DNA of 60,389 nt from CAIQJJ01 sp964606085 (GTDB taxonomy: Bacteria > Chloroflexota > Anaerolineae > Anaerolineales > UBA4823). The stretch covers positions 1 to 60,389 of the forward strand of contig CAZSFD010000021.1 in NCBI GenBank assembly GCA_964606085.1, read 5' to 3'. The notes under the pieces are model-generated. The model was not told the origin of the DNA. It made no database searches and was given only the letters and a program-made list of their open reading frames with translations. Made by a program: the position numbers and the translations under genes. This document shows positions 7,364-15,708 of this stretch, in pieces; within the stretch, counting starts at the first letter, position 1, and every line of letters begins with the position of its first letter.

Positions 7364-9283
7364 ATGAACAAACCCACCACCCACATCATCCGCATCCTGT
7401 TGGCCTGCCTGTTCCTGGTTGGAATGCTGGCAGCCGCCATGCCAGCCCAGGCCGCCCCACTGACCGCTGGCCCCAGCGACCCAGCCGAACTCGAAGCCTT
7501 CCTCGATGGGCTGATCGGCGCGCTGATGAGCGACAATCATGTGCCGGGGGCGGTGGTAGCCGTTGTCAAAGATGGCACGCTGCTGCTGGCGAAGGGCTAT
7601 GGCTACGCCGACCTGGCGGCGCGCACGCCCGTTGACCCCAACCGCACGCTTTTCCGCCCGGGTTCCGTCTCCAAGCTCTTCGTGTGGACGGCGGTAATGC
7701 AACTGGTCGAGCAGGGCAAGCTCGACCTGGACGCCGACATCAACACCTATCTCAATTTCACCATCCCCGCTGCGTTCTCCAAACCGATCACGCTCAAAAA
7801 CCTGATGAGCCACACCCCCGGCTTCGAGGATGTTTCGCAAGGGCTTTTCGTGCTGCAACCCGAGGCCATGCACCCGCTGGGAGATTATCTCAAAGCCCGC
7901 ATCCCGGCGCGCGTCTTCCCGCCCGGTGAAATCGGCGCGTATTCCAACTATGGCACGGCGCTGGCGGGCTACATCGTCGAGCGCGTGTCGGGCGTCTCGT
8001 TCGATGCCTATGTGGAGCAGAATATCTTTGCGCCGTTGGGCATGACGCACAGCAGCTTCCGCCAGCCGCTGCCGGATGCCATTGCCGCGGATATGTCAGG
8101 CGGGTATAACTTCGTCAATGGCGGCTACCTGCAAGGCGAGTTCGAGTACGTCCAGGCCTATCCGGCGGGCTCGCTGAGCGCCCCGGCAGGCGATATGGCG
8201 AAATTCATGATCGCCCACCTGCAAAACGGACGCTATGAAGACCAGCGCATCCTGCAAGAACCCACCGCCGTCCAGATGCACGGCCAACTCTTCACCCACG
8301 ACCCGCGCATTGACGGCATGGCCTACGGCTTCTTCGAGAACGTGATTAACGGGCAGCGCATCATCTCGCACGGCGGCGATACGATCCTCTTCCACACCGG
8401 CCTGTTCCTGATCCCCGGCCAAAACGTCGGCCTGTTCATCTCCACCAACAGCACCGGTGGCGCCAGCGTGGGCGGGGCGGTGATCGAAGCGTTCCTCGAC
8501 CGCTATTACCCCGTCGCCGACAACCCCGCCGCACCGCCGCCCGCCGATTTCGCCGGGCGCATCGCCCCTTACCTGGGCGAGTATTTCATGTCGCGCAGCA
8601 ATTTCACCACCATCGAAAAGGTGTTCTCGCTGTTTACGCCAATCAGCGTCAGTTTGAGCGACGATGGCTACCTGGTCGTTTCAATGGCCGGTGAAGCCAG
8701 CCAATATACCGAGATCGAACCCGGCCTGCTGCAACAACGCGACGAACCCGCCAACCAGGTGGCCTACCGCACCGACGCCAACGGCCAGCAAATGCTGCTG
8801 CCCGCCATGCCGTTTGTGCTGATCAAAACGCCCTGGTATGGCGGCATGGGCTTCAACGGTCTGATCTTCATCGTAAGCCTGGTCTTGTTTGGCAATGCGC
8901 TGTGGCGCTGGCCGCTGGGATTCATCAAGGGCCTGCGGCAAAAAAGCGAACCCCAACCACTGCTGGCGCGCCTGGCCCACTGGGATGCGGCCCTGTTCGG
9001 TCTGTTCTTCCTCGCTTTTGTGTTAGGTTTCGCCGCCGTCATCGGTGATATACTGCCCGCCTATGGCACGCCGCGCATCCTTTTTGAAGCTGTGCCGCTG
9101 GTCAATGTGCTGGGCCTGCTGCCCTGGCTGATGGCGCTGACGGGCGTGGGTATGTGCGGTTTTGTGGTGCTGGCCTGGGTCAAAAAATACTGGACGGTCA
9201 GCGGGCGCATCTTTTATACCCTCCTGACGCTTTCTGCCCTGGCCTGGTTATGGCTGCTGGTTTATTGGAACTTCTGGCTTTGA
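7364..9283 (+). CDS. Serine hydrolase, class C beta-lactamase/PBP-like, with C-terminal membrane helices
   Basis: 639 aa. A signal peptide (about 1-30, ending in AMPAQA) precedes a penicillin-binding-type esterase domain. The nucleophile motif is SVSK (S101, K104) and the second motif is Tyr-Ser-Asn at 193-195; HGGDTILFHTG carries the third. A lipocalin-like region follows, then about four hydrophobic helices from residue 500 to the end. Members act as D-aminopeptidases, esterases or cell-wall peptidases; the substrate is unknown. The ATG at 7364 is chosen because of AAGGAAA upstream and the signal peptide behind it; the frame is open further upstream, to a CTG at 7316. The catalytic domain should face outward. 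Confidence 0.87.
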   Translation: MNKPTTHIIRILLACLFLVGMLAAAMPAQAAPLTAGPSDPAELEAFLDGLIGALMSDNHVPGAVVAVVKDGTLLLAKGYGYADLAARTPVDPNRTLFRPGSVSKLFVWTAVMQLVEQGKLDLDADINTYLNFTIPAAFSKPITLKNLMSHTPGFEDVSQGLFVLQPEAMHPLGDYLKARIPARVFPPGEIGAYSNYGTALAGYIVERVSGVSFDAYVEQNIFAPLGMTHSSFRQPLPDAIAADMSGGYNFVNGGYLQGEFEYVQAYPAGSLSAPAGDMAKFMIAHLQNGRYEDQRILQEPTAVQMHGQLFTHDPRIDGMAYGFFENVINGQRIISHGGDTILFHTGLFLIPGQNVGLFISTNSTGGASVGGAVIEAFLDRYYPVADNPAAPPPADFAGRIAPYLGEYFMSRSNFTTIEKVFSLFTPISVSLSDDGYLVVSMAGEASQYTEIEPGLLQQRDEPANQVAYRTDANGQQMLLPAMPFVLIKTPWYGGMGFNGLIFIVSLVLFGNALWRWPLGFIKGLRQKSEPQPLLARLAHWDAALFGLFFLAFVLGFAAVIGDILPAYGTPRILFEAVPLVNVLGLLPWLMALTGVGMCGFVVLAWVKKYWTVSGRIFYTLLTLSALAWLWLLVYWNFWL

Positions 9284-9284
9284 G

Positions 9285-10013
9285 ATGAAAATTGCCCTGA
9301 TTTCAGACATTCACGGAAATGACATCGCCCTGGCCGCCGTGCTGGCCGAAATTAACCGGCACGGCGTAGATCAAATCATCTGCCTGGGCGATACCATCGC
9401 CCTTGGCCCGCAGCCGCTGCAAGTGTTGGAGCGGCTGCGCTCGTTGGGCTGCCCATGTATTTTGGGCAACCACGATGAAGATTTTATCCGCCCGCAGCCG
9501 GTCTCTGAAATGGATGCGTGGGGACATCAGATGACGGCCTGGTGCGCGGCGCAGCTTTCCCCCACCGATCTGGCCTACCTATCCACGTTTCATGCGACGC
9601 TGCCGATCCCGCTCGAAGGCGGCAAAATGCTGCTGTGCTGCCACGCCTCGCCGCGCAGCAACCAGGAGTTCATGCTTGCCACCACCCCCGACGACGAGTT
9701 GGATGCCATGCTCGCTGGGCAATGGCAGTATGACGCCATCGTCTTCGGCCATACGCACACGCAAATGCTGCGTTTGGTGCGCCATTGCCGGGTAGTGGGT
9801 GTGGGCAGCGTGGGTTATCCTATTTTGCGGCCCTGGCAAATGGGCCAAACCGTACGCATGGCTTCGTGGTGCGAATACGCCATCGTTCACTCCCAGGGCG
9901 ATGCCATCTCGGTTGAATTTTGCCGTCTGCCCATGAATAAGGATGCTGTCTTTGCCGCCGCGCGCGCCAGCAATATGCCGGGACTGGAGTTTTGGTTCAA
10001 GATGTGGGAATAA
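9285..10013 (+). CDS. Calcineurin-like metallophosphoesterase
   Basis: 242 aa. The five metallophosphoesterase blocks are present: ISDIHGN at the N-terminus, CLGDTIALGP, LGNHDED, a histidine in LLCCHASPR, and VFGHTHTQ. They bind two metal ions. The family includes phosphodiesterases and protein or nucleotide phosphatases, so the substrate is open. The start lies 1 bp after the serine hydrolase stop, making it the last gene of this run before a strong terminator. Confidence 0.88.
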   Translation: MKIALISDIHGNDIALAAVLAEINRHGVDQIICLGDTIALGPQPLQVLERLRSLGCPCILGNHDEDFIRPQPVSEMDAWGHQMTAWCAAQLSPTDLAYLSTFHATLPIPLEGGKMLLCCHASPRSNQEFMLATTPDDELDAMLAGQWQYDAIVFGHTHTQMLRLVRHCRVVGVGSVGYPILRPWQMGQTVRMASWCEYAIVHSQGDAISVEFCRLPMNKDAVFAAARASNMPGLEFWFKMWE

Positions 10014-10030
10014 GAACCCCAACACGACAG

Positions 10031-10080
10031 AAAAAGCGGAGACCGCAGAGAAATCCTTCTCTTCGGTCTCCGCTTTTTTT
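10031..10080. terminator. Bidirectional terminator
   Basis: The arms aaaaagcggagaccg (10031-10045) and cggtctccgcttttttt (10064-10080) lie between convergent genes. The T run serves the plus strand and the A run serves the minus strand. Confidence 0.9.
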
Positions 10081-10098
10081 GCGTTGGGTTGAAACTCG

Positions 10099-10815
10099 CT
10101 AAAAGCGGTTTTTCACCAACAGGCGGGCGCTGCCAGCGGACGTGATGGCCTTGGCGGCCAGTGAGATGCGGTTTTCGGCGTTGAGGGCGTTCCAGTAGGT
10201 TTCCAGCACGCTTTCGGCGCTGCCAGCGAGCGGCAGGAGCAGCGGATCGCCGGAGAAGCTGGGCAGGGGATTGCCATCGCCGGAGTAGGTGGTCAGGCCG
10301 AAGCCATAGCCAGGGACGGGCAGGGCGGGGCGGTAGGTGAAGCGGTCGGTGTGCGCCGGGTCGAGCGGGTTGGCCTTGAGGATGCTGAGGGCGATGCTGC
10401 CGGGCTGGCGGGTGAGATCGAGCAGGCCGCTGATGCGAGGGGTGAAGTTGGGCGCATCGGGTTCGCGTTGGCGGGTGGCGAGTGCGCCCTCGAACGTGCC
10501 GCCCACCTGAAGGGCGTGGTAGATCGTGCGGGTCTGGTCGCCATTGGTGGCGATGAAGACGCCGGGCAGATCGAGCATGGCTTCGTAGATGATCAGGCTG
10601 GGGTCTTTGACCAGGCTGGCATCCACCGGCTCGGTGCGCAGGGTGTTTCCCTCAGCCGCGAAACGGCGGTTGCGGCTTTGCTGGCTGCGGCCCATGATCC
10701 AATACAAAATCAGCCATTCGCCGTCGGTGGTCTGACCGATCACCAGGCCGCGGCCAGGGTAGGGGTTTTGCTGCAGCCGGTCGAAATTCTGGTGGGCGAG
10801 GGCGTTTTCGCTCAT
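10099..10815 (-). CDS. purO: IMP cyclohydrolase-like protein (PurO family)
   Basis: 238 aa. The N-terminal YPGRGLVIGQTTDGEWLILY and GRSQQSRNRRF match the archaeal-type IMP cyclohydrolase PurO, which closes the purine ring from FAICAR to IMP. IYHALQVGGTFEGAL and GYGFGLTTYSGDG fit the same fold. The ATG at 10815 overlaps the stop of the DUF1385 gene (ATGA), so the two are coupled. Most bacteria use PurH for this step, so a PurO-like protein is of note. Several PurO-like proteins in bacteria are poorly characterised, so enzymatic activity is an inference. Confidence 0.72.
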   Translation of the reverse strand: MSENALAHQNFDRLQQNPYPGRGLVIGQTTDGEWLILYWIMGRSQQSRNRRFAAEGNTLRTEPVDASLVKDPSLIIYEAMLDLPGVFIATNGDQTRTIYHALQVGGTFEGALATRQREPDAPNFTPRISGLLDLTRQPGSIALSILKANPLDPAHTDRFTYRPALPVPGYGFGLTTYSGDGNPLPSFSGDPLLLPLAGSAESVLETYWNALNAENRISLAAKAITSAGSARLLVKNRF

Positions 10816-11699
10816 AGGGGCATGTCCTTTTCTTGGGCGCGCATGGTGTTGAAGGCGGCAATCGAAACTTCGAGCATATCCAGCGACGGTTCGCGGGTGG
10901 TCATTTGTTGCAGGGCCAGGTTGGGTTGGATCAGCCAACGCACCCAGCGCCAATGCAGGTGACCGGCCGTCCAGCGAATGTACTCGTAGGCGAACATGGC
11001 CAGCACCGGCATCATCAAAATCCGCACCACATAGTGCCAGATGCCCGGCAGCGGGCCGATCAGGCTGAAAAAGAAGATCGAAAGCAGCACCACGGTCAGC
11101 AAAAACGATGTGCCGCAGCGGGTGTGTTGGAGCGGAAAGGCGGCCACTTTTTCGGGGATCAGTTCGCTGCCGGCTTCGAAGGCGTTGATCGTTTTATGCT
11201 CTGCGCCGTGATAGGCGAAGACACGCTGAATATCGGGCATGCGGCCGATCAGGGCCAGGTAGCCGATAAAGAGCAGCAGGCGGATCACGCCTTCGGCCAG
11301 GTTGCCGAGCCACGGGTTCCAGCCCAACACGTTGGTGGTCAATTGGCTGGCCCCGGCGGGCAGCAACACGAACAGGCCGATGCCCAGGAGCAGGGAAAAC
11401 GCCACTGTGCCATAGAGCGCCGGGCCTTCGAGCTTTTCCTCTTCGCCGGTCTGCGTGTTGGCTGAGATGGTCAGGGCGCGCATCCCCAGGCCGAGGGCAT
11501 CCCACAACATCACCAGCCCGCGCACGAGGGGGATTTTCTTGATCTGGGATTGGTAGAGGCTGCCGAGTGGTTCGCTGTGCAGGACGATTTCGCCGCTGGG
11601 GGCGCGCATGGCACTGGCGCTGGTCGGCGCGCCGCGCATCAACCCGCCTTCCTTGCCGGCCTGACCGCGTTCGGTGGGGTGGTTGCGGGGGGTGGGCAT
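10812..11699 (-). CDS. DUF1385 (YqhQ-like) membrane protein
   Basis: 295 aa. The family landmarks are EGGLMRGAP near the N-terminus (usually EGVMMRG), AYHGAEHKTINAFE, HTRCGTSFLL and a C-terminal WLIQPNLALQQMTTREP. Four or more hydrophobic helices lie between them. The conserved His, Glu and Cys suggest a metal site, but the function of the family is unknown. The N-terminal GGQAVIEG box is altered to RGQAGKEG. It is coupled to the downstream PurO-like gene by an ATGA overlap. Confidence 0.87.
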   Translation of the reverse strand: MPTPRNHPTERGQAGKEGGLMRGAPTSASAMRAPSGEIVLHSEPLGSLYQSQIKKIPLVRGLVMLWDALGLGMRALTISANTQTGEEEKLEGPALYGTVAFSLLLGIGLFVLLPAGASQLTTNVLGWNPWLGNLAEGVIRLLLFIGYLALIGRMPDIQRVFAYHGAEHKTINAFEAGSELIPEKVAAFPLQHTRCGTSFLLTVVLLSIFFFSLIGPLPGIWHYVVRILMMPVLAMFAYEYIRWTAGHLHWRWVRWLIQPNLALQQMTTREPSLDMLEVSIAAFNTMRAQEKDMPL

Positions 11700-11707
11700 G
11701 GGGAGGG

Positions 11708-11816
11708 GGAGTTATTTGATATTCGTTATTCGATAATTCGTTATTCGATAGTTCGATGTTCGTTGTTCGAATTACGAATAACGAACATCGAATATCGAAT
11801 ATCGAATATCGAACTA
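11708..11816. repeat. ATTCG-rich repeat, copy A
   Basis: Many copies of attcgtt, attcgat and their complements form an imperfect hairpin around a central aatta. Arm matching attcgatgttcgttattcg is seen on both sides with two mismatches. It lies between the dipeptidase stop and the DUF1385 start, both on the minus strand. Related copies occur near 24084, 38568 and 39380. Confidence 0.75.
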
Positions 11817-11822
11817 CACATC

Positions 11823-13184
11823 TCACAAATTATTAAAAAAGTGAATAAAGGCATCCACGCCCCTCCACAACGTGGGCAGGTGCAGCATTTCGTTGGGGGA
11901 GTGCATGTTGTCGTTGGGCATGGCGAAGCCGGTACTGACCGATTCGACGCCGAGGATTTTCTGGAAGGATAGCACTACCGGCACACTGCCGCCCTCGCGC
12001 TTGAAGACGGGCGGCTTGCCCCACACGCTTTGCATGGCGGCGGCCATCGCCTGTACGACGGGCGAGTGACGGTCAGAGATGGAGGCGGGGCCGCCAGCCA
12101 TCTTGATCACTTCCCATTGGATATTGGCCGGGGCGTTGGCCTGCAAATAGGCCAGCAGTTGCTGGTGAACTTCGTCGGGGTCTTGATCGGGGACGAGGCG
12201 CATGGAGATTTTGGCCATGGCTTTGGCGGGCAGCACGGTCTTCGAGCCGGCGCCTGTGAAGCCGGAAAGCAGGCCGTTGACATCGAGCGTGGGGCGGGCG
12301 CCGATGCGTTCGATGTTGGTGTAGCCTGCTTCGCCAAATAGCGCCGGGACGCCGGTGGCGGCCAGGAGCATGTCATCGCCAAAGGGCAGGCGGGCCAGTT
12401 CGGCGCGTTCTTCATCGGAGAGGGGGCGCACTTTGTCGTAGAAGCCGGGCAGGGTGATGCGTCCGTTTTCGTCATGCATGCCGGCGATCAATTTGGCTAA
12501 GGCGTTGGCCGGGTTGAGCACCGCGCCGCCGAAGACGCCCGAATGCAGGTCACGCGCCGGGCCTTGTACGCGGATTTCAAAATAGGCCAGGCCGCGCAGG
12601 GCATAGGTGATGCAGGGAAAATCGGGGGCGATCATGCCTGAATCGGGGTTGAGGGCGGCGTCGCAGGCCAGCAGGTCTTTGTGTGTTTCCATAAAGCCGT
12701 CGAGCGAGGGTGAGCCGATCTCTTCCTCGCCTTCGATCAAGAATTTGACGTTGACGGGCAGCGTGCCGGTTTGGGTGATCGATTCGATGGCTTTGATCGA
12801 TGCCAATACCTGACCCTTCATGTCGGTCACGCCGCGGGCGAAGAGATGTTCGCCGCGCTGCGTCGGCTCGAAGGGGGCGCTTTCCCACAGTTCGAGGGGG
12901 TCGGGCGGCTGCACGTCGTAGTGGCCGTAAATGAGGATGGTGGGTTTGCCGGGGGCATGGAGCGAATCGCCATACACGATGGGATGGCCGCCGGTAGGCA
13001 TGACCTGGACATTGTCCATGCCGATGGTGCGCAGTTGATCGGCTACCCACTCAGCGGTTTGCTGCATGGCGGGTTTGGCTTCGGGGTCGGTGGAGATAGA
13101 AGGGAGGCGGCAAAAGGCTTTCAGTTCATCGAAAAAGCGGGGGCGGTTTTCGTGGGCGTATTGGATGGCTGGCAAAATAGACAT
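11823..13184 (-). CDS. M20-family dipeptidase
   Basis: 453 aa, the usual length of M20 dipeptidases of the CNDP type. Metal ligands and the catalytic acid are visible in LIYGHYDVQPPDP (His), GVTDMKGQVLA (Asp) and LIEGEEEIGSPSL (Glu-Glu). The dimerisation domain follows, with RDLHSGVFGGAV. It hydrolyses short peptides in the cytosol. The ATG at 13184 has AAGGAAG upstream. A TATAAT on the minus strand (13227-13232) gives a likely promoter about 40 bp before the start. Confidence 0.92.
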   Translation of the reverse strand: MSILPAIQYAHENRPRFFDELKAFCRLPSISTDPEAKPAMQQTAEWVADQLRTIGMDNVQVMPTGGHPIVYGDSLHAPGKPTILIYGHYDVQPPDPLELWESAPFEPTQRGEHLFARGVTDMKGQVLASIKAIESITQTGTLPVNVKFLIEGEEEIGSPSLDGFMETHKDLLACDAALNPDSGMIAPDFPCITYALRGLAYFEIRVQGPARDLHSGVFGGAVLNPANALAKLIAGMHDENGRITLPGFYDKVRPLSDEERAELARLPFGDDMLLAATGVPALFGEAGYTNIERIGARPTLDVNGLLSGFTGAGSKTVLPAKAMAKISMRLVPDQDPDEVHQQLLAYLQANAPANIQWEVIKMAGGPASISDRHSPVVQAMAAAMQSVWGKPPVFKREGGSVPVVLSFQKILGVESVSTGFAMPNDNMHSPNEMLHLPTLWRGVDAFIHFFNNL

Positions 13185-13226
13185 GATTTCTTCCTTGCGT
13201 AAATTTTCTGGCCGTCAGGCGGCTAA

Positions 13227-13232
13227 ATTATA
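13227..13232 (-). promoter_or_regulatory. -10 element for the dipeptidase gene
   Basis: A perfect TATAAT read on the minus strand, with a leader of about 35 nt before the ATG at 13184. No strong -35 is seen. Confidence 0.5.
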
Positions 13233-13259
13233 CCTGTTTTGGTCAGATTTCGACGATGC

Positions 13260-13955
13260 TTACCTTGCCGCGTTTTCTTCTTCCAACGGGTTGTTTGAGA
13301 TGAACATCAGGTAAAACACCAGAAAGATGGCGGTAAACATCAAGGTAAAGCCGACAAAGCCGAGGTCATCGAGCGGGTTGATCACTTTGAGGGCAATATC
13401 GCGCAGCACTTCCTGAGGATGAACGAACATATCCCAACTGTTGTAGCGCCCGAAACGCCCCAGGTAAATGCCCAGGCCGCACAGACCAATCGAAACCAGC
13501 GTAAAGGCCCAACTGATCAATCGCCCCAGGTAGGTTTGCACCAGGCGCTGCATGATGCGCAGCGAGGCGATGCCCAAAAAGATGCCTGTAAAGGCGAACA
13601 TGGCGATCAGGCCAATGTCATACCATAAGGGCATCGGGCGGCGCCATTCAAGGTGGTAAAAATCGGTGACGATGTAGGGGGCGTTGGGGAAGAACAGCAG
13701 CCACAGCAGGCCCGGCAGGGGCAGCAGCCACCAAAGCCGCTGCCAGCGGTGGTGCAGCGCCGCCGCCAGCAGCGCGCAGGCATAGGGCACCCACGCCAGG
13801 AACAGGTTCCACACCAGCAAGCGGTATTCCCACCAGCGGTTGGTGTAATCGGCGCGCCAGGCGAAGAAACCTAACGCCAACAGGGTGGATAGCACCAGCG
13901 GGTACAGCGAGTTGCGGGCCAAGAAACGGTGAAGGGATTGGAGAGAAGGTATCAT
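13260..13955 (-). CDS. DUF1361 multi-pass membrane protein
   Basis: 231 aa with about seven hydrophobic helices. The family-typical stretches WNLFLAWVPY, LLFFPNAPYIVTDF and YLGRFGRYNSWD are present. The function of DUF1361 is unknown. The start at 13955 lies 7 nt after a perfect TATAAT (13963-13968, minus strand), so the message is probably leaderless. The gene stands alone between the dipeptidase and the divergent AbiEii-like pair. Confidence 0.87.
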   Translation of the reverse strand: MIPSLQSLHRFLARNSLYPLVLSTLLALGFFAWRADYTNRWWEYRLLVWNLFLAWVPYACALLAAALHHRWQRLWWLLPLPGLLWLLFFPNAPYIVTDFYHLEWRRPMPLWYDIGLIAMFAFTGIFLGIASLRIMQRLVQTYLGRLISWAFTLVSIGLCGLGIYLGRFGRYNSWDMFVHPQEVLRDIALKVINPLDDLGFVGFTLMFTAIFLVFYLMFISNNPLEEENAAR

Positions 13956-13962
13956 GACGGCG

Positions 13963-13968
13963 ATTATA
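13963..13968 (-). promoter_or_regulatory. -10 element giving a leaderless DUF1361 transcript
   Basis: TATAAT is followed by 7 nt and then ATG, so the transcript start would fall on or next to the start codon. There is no room for a Shine-Dalgarno site. Confidence 0.5.
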
Positions 13969-14057
13969 CAGGCAATCGCCGCGCGGCCAGGGCGTCAACT
14001 TCCCGCCGGAATGCCTACGATTGGGGGCTTGCTGTATAATCAGATTGGAGATCAGCC

Positions 14058-14345
14058 ATGCCATCACCAAATCATTTGCCTTTCCTATGGGATTACGACC
14101 TGAACGAAGTTGAATTTCTCGCTATCTTGCACGGGGAAAAAATCATCGGCAGCCTGGATCGGGATTGGGCTGCCGTGCGCCTGTTGGATTACGCCCCTTA
14201 TCGCGAGATTGTGCGCCTGCTTGGTTTTCGCGCCCTGATCGAGGGCTGGCCGCGCTGGCGTGAAAAAGTGCGTTCTCCCAGCCGCCGGCGCGGCCTCGAT
14301 TTTCTGGCCGAATGGCTACCCACCCATCACCCTGAAAAAATTTAG
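14058..14345 (+). CDS. Small protein upstream of an AbiEii-like nucleotidyltransferase
   Basis: 95 aa. It begins SPNHLPFLWDYDLNEVEFLA and carries a basic stretch (WPRWREKVRSPSRRRGLDFL) near the C-terminus. I do not recognise a named family. GGAG lies before the ATG, and a TATAAT at 14035-14040 may be its promoter. The next gene starts 3 bp after its stop, so both are made together. By analogy with AbiE-type pairs it may be the antitoxin or the partner that sets specificity, but this is only positional. Confidence 0.7.
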   Translation: MPSPNHLPFLWDYDLNEVEFLAILHGEKIIGSLDRDWAAVRLLDYAPYREIVRLLGFRALIEGWPRWREKVRSPSRRRGLDFLAEWLPTHHPEKI

Positions 14346-14348
14346 CCT

Positions 14349-15011
14349 ATGAAATCCACATTTTACATCGAACGACTCTACCCTCTGCAAGATCGGGTGC
14401 TGGCCCGTTTGAAAAACGTCGAAACAGGATTTTACCTGACTGGCGGCACGGTAACGTCCAGGGTATATCTTCAACACCGCTTTTCCGATGACCTGGATTT
14501 TTTCGTCAACGATGACGAACGATTCCCATTGTGGACAGATCGCTTTATGCACGCCCTTCAGATGGAAGGCCACTGGCAAGTGCAGGTTTTGCTCCGCGAC
14601 ACACGCTTCGCTCGCTTGTTGGTCACAGATGGTGATGTGACGCTCAAGGTTGAGATGGTCAACGATGTACCCGCCCGCGTCGGTGAAATTCAAATTCACC
14701 CCAACTTCGGCAAAATTGATACGCCAGAGAATATCCTGGCCAACAAAGTAACCGCGGTGTTGGATCGTCGCGCCCCAAAAGATTTGGCCGATATTTGGGG
14801 GCTATGCACTCGCCTCAAATTGCCTTTGGTCAATGCCATCGAGGGCGCTCAGGGTAAAGCCATTGGCATCTTCCCTGCTGATCTGGCCCGCGCCCTTTGT
14901 ACAGCCACCCCCGAAGATTGGCAACTGGTACGCTGGATAACCCCACCGCCTTGCGATGAATACCTGACCGAGTTACGCACCCTCGGCGAACAACTCCTGC
15001 TTCTTGAATAA
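14349..15011 (+). CDS. AbiEii/AbiGii-like nucleotidyltransferase (putative toxin)
   Basis: 220 aa. The nucleotidyltransferase core motif is FYLTGGTVTSRVYLQHRFSD followed by DLDFFV, the GG(T/S)-x(n)-D-x-D site of AbiEii-type proteins. The downstream block VEMVNDVPARVG and the KVTAVLDRRAPKDLADIWGL helix with its conserved Lys and Asp also match that family. Such proteins add nucleotides to tRNA or other targets and act as toxins or phage-defence enzymes. It is shorter than classical AbiEii. It is preceded by the 95-aa gene and followed by the Nudix gene after 4 bp. Confidence 0.83.
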   Translation: MKSTFYIERLYPLQDRVLARLKNVETGFYLTGGTVTSRVYLQHRFSDDLDFFVNDDERFPLWTDRFMHALQMEGHWQVQVLLRDTRFARLLVTDGDVTLKVEMVNDVPARVGEIQIHPNFGKIDTPENILANKVTAVLDRRAPKDLADIWGLCTRLKLPLVNAIEGAQGKAIGIFPADLARALCTATPEDWQLVRWITPPPCDEYLTELRTLGEQLLLLE

Positions 15012-15015
15012 AACG

Positions 15016-15708
15016 ATGCATCATTCCATCACCCCTCCCCACTGGCTCACCTGGGCGCGCGAAATTCAGGCCCTCGCCCAAACCGGCCTGCACTACGCCC
15101 CCGATGATTACCACCGCCAGCGCTACCGCCGCCTGGCCGAGCTGGCCGCCGAGATCGTCAGCGAACACACCCAACTCGCCTTTGAACCGCTGCGCGACGC
15201 CTTCCTGGCCGAGGCCGGCTACGCCACCCCCAAAGTGGATGTGCGCGCCGCTGTCTTTATCACCACGCCGGTTGAGCCTGTCGAAACCGATGAGCCTATT
15301 GGTTTCGACAAGCTCAACCAACGGCCCAAACTGCTCATGGTACGCGAACGCAGCGATGGCCGCTGGACTTTGCCCGGCGGCTGGGCTGATGTGGGCGACG
15401 TTCCCTCCGAAGCCGCCGAACGCGAAACCTGGGAAGAAGCCGGTTTTCGCGTCAAAGCCAGCAAGCTGATCGGCGTTTACGATGCCAACCGCATTGGCCC
15501 GCTGCAATTCAACCACGCCTTCAAACTGGTCTTTCTGTGCGAATTAATAGATGGCGCACCCACCCCCAGCAACGAAACATCTGAAGTAGCCTTCTTCGCC
15601 GAAGATGAAATCCCCGCTGCGCTTTCGGGCGAGCGCACCCGCCCGCGCCACATCGCCGACGCCTTCGCCGCGTTCGCGAACCCCCATGTCCCTGCCATCT
15701 TTGATTGA
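15016..15708 (+). CDS. Nudix hydrolase with N-terminal helical domain and an in-frame repeat insert
   Basis: 230 aa. The N-terminal domain (HWLTWAREIQALAQTGLHYA onward) is the helical part of ADP-ribose/nucleoside-diphosphate-X pyrophosphatases. The Nudix box is GGWADVGDVPSEAAERETWE plus EAGF, with catalytic Glu residues intact. Between the beta strands VRAAVFIT and LLMVRER, where relatives have a short turn of about four residues, there is an insert of about 18 residues (PVEPVETDEPIGFDKLNQRP) encoded by a copy of a dispersed palindrome. The ATG at 15016 is chosen over the overlapping TTG at 15004. The 3' end overlaps the phosphatase gene by 23 bp. Confidence 0.88.
   Translation: MHHSITPPHWLTWAREIQALAQTGLHYAPDDYHRQRYRRLAELAAEIVSEHTQLAFEPLRDAFLAEAGYATPKVDVRAAVFITTPVEPVETDEPIGFDKLNQRPKLLMVRERSDGRWTLPGGWADVGDVPSEAAERETWEEAGFRVKASKLIGVYDANRIGPLQFNHAFKLVFLCELIDGAPTPSNETSEVAFFAEDEIPAALSGERTRPRHIADAFAAFANPHVPAIFD
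15270..15319. repeat. GTTGAGC-CTTGTCGAAACC palindrome inside the Nudix gene
   Basis: The arms ggttgagcctgtcgaaacc (15270-15288) and ggtttcgacaagctcaacc (15301-15319) match over 19 bp except one position, with 12 nt between them. The same unit occurs at 44973-45030 and 50373-50455. Here it is translated in frame. Confidence 0.9.
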
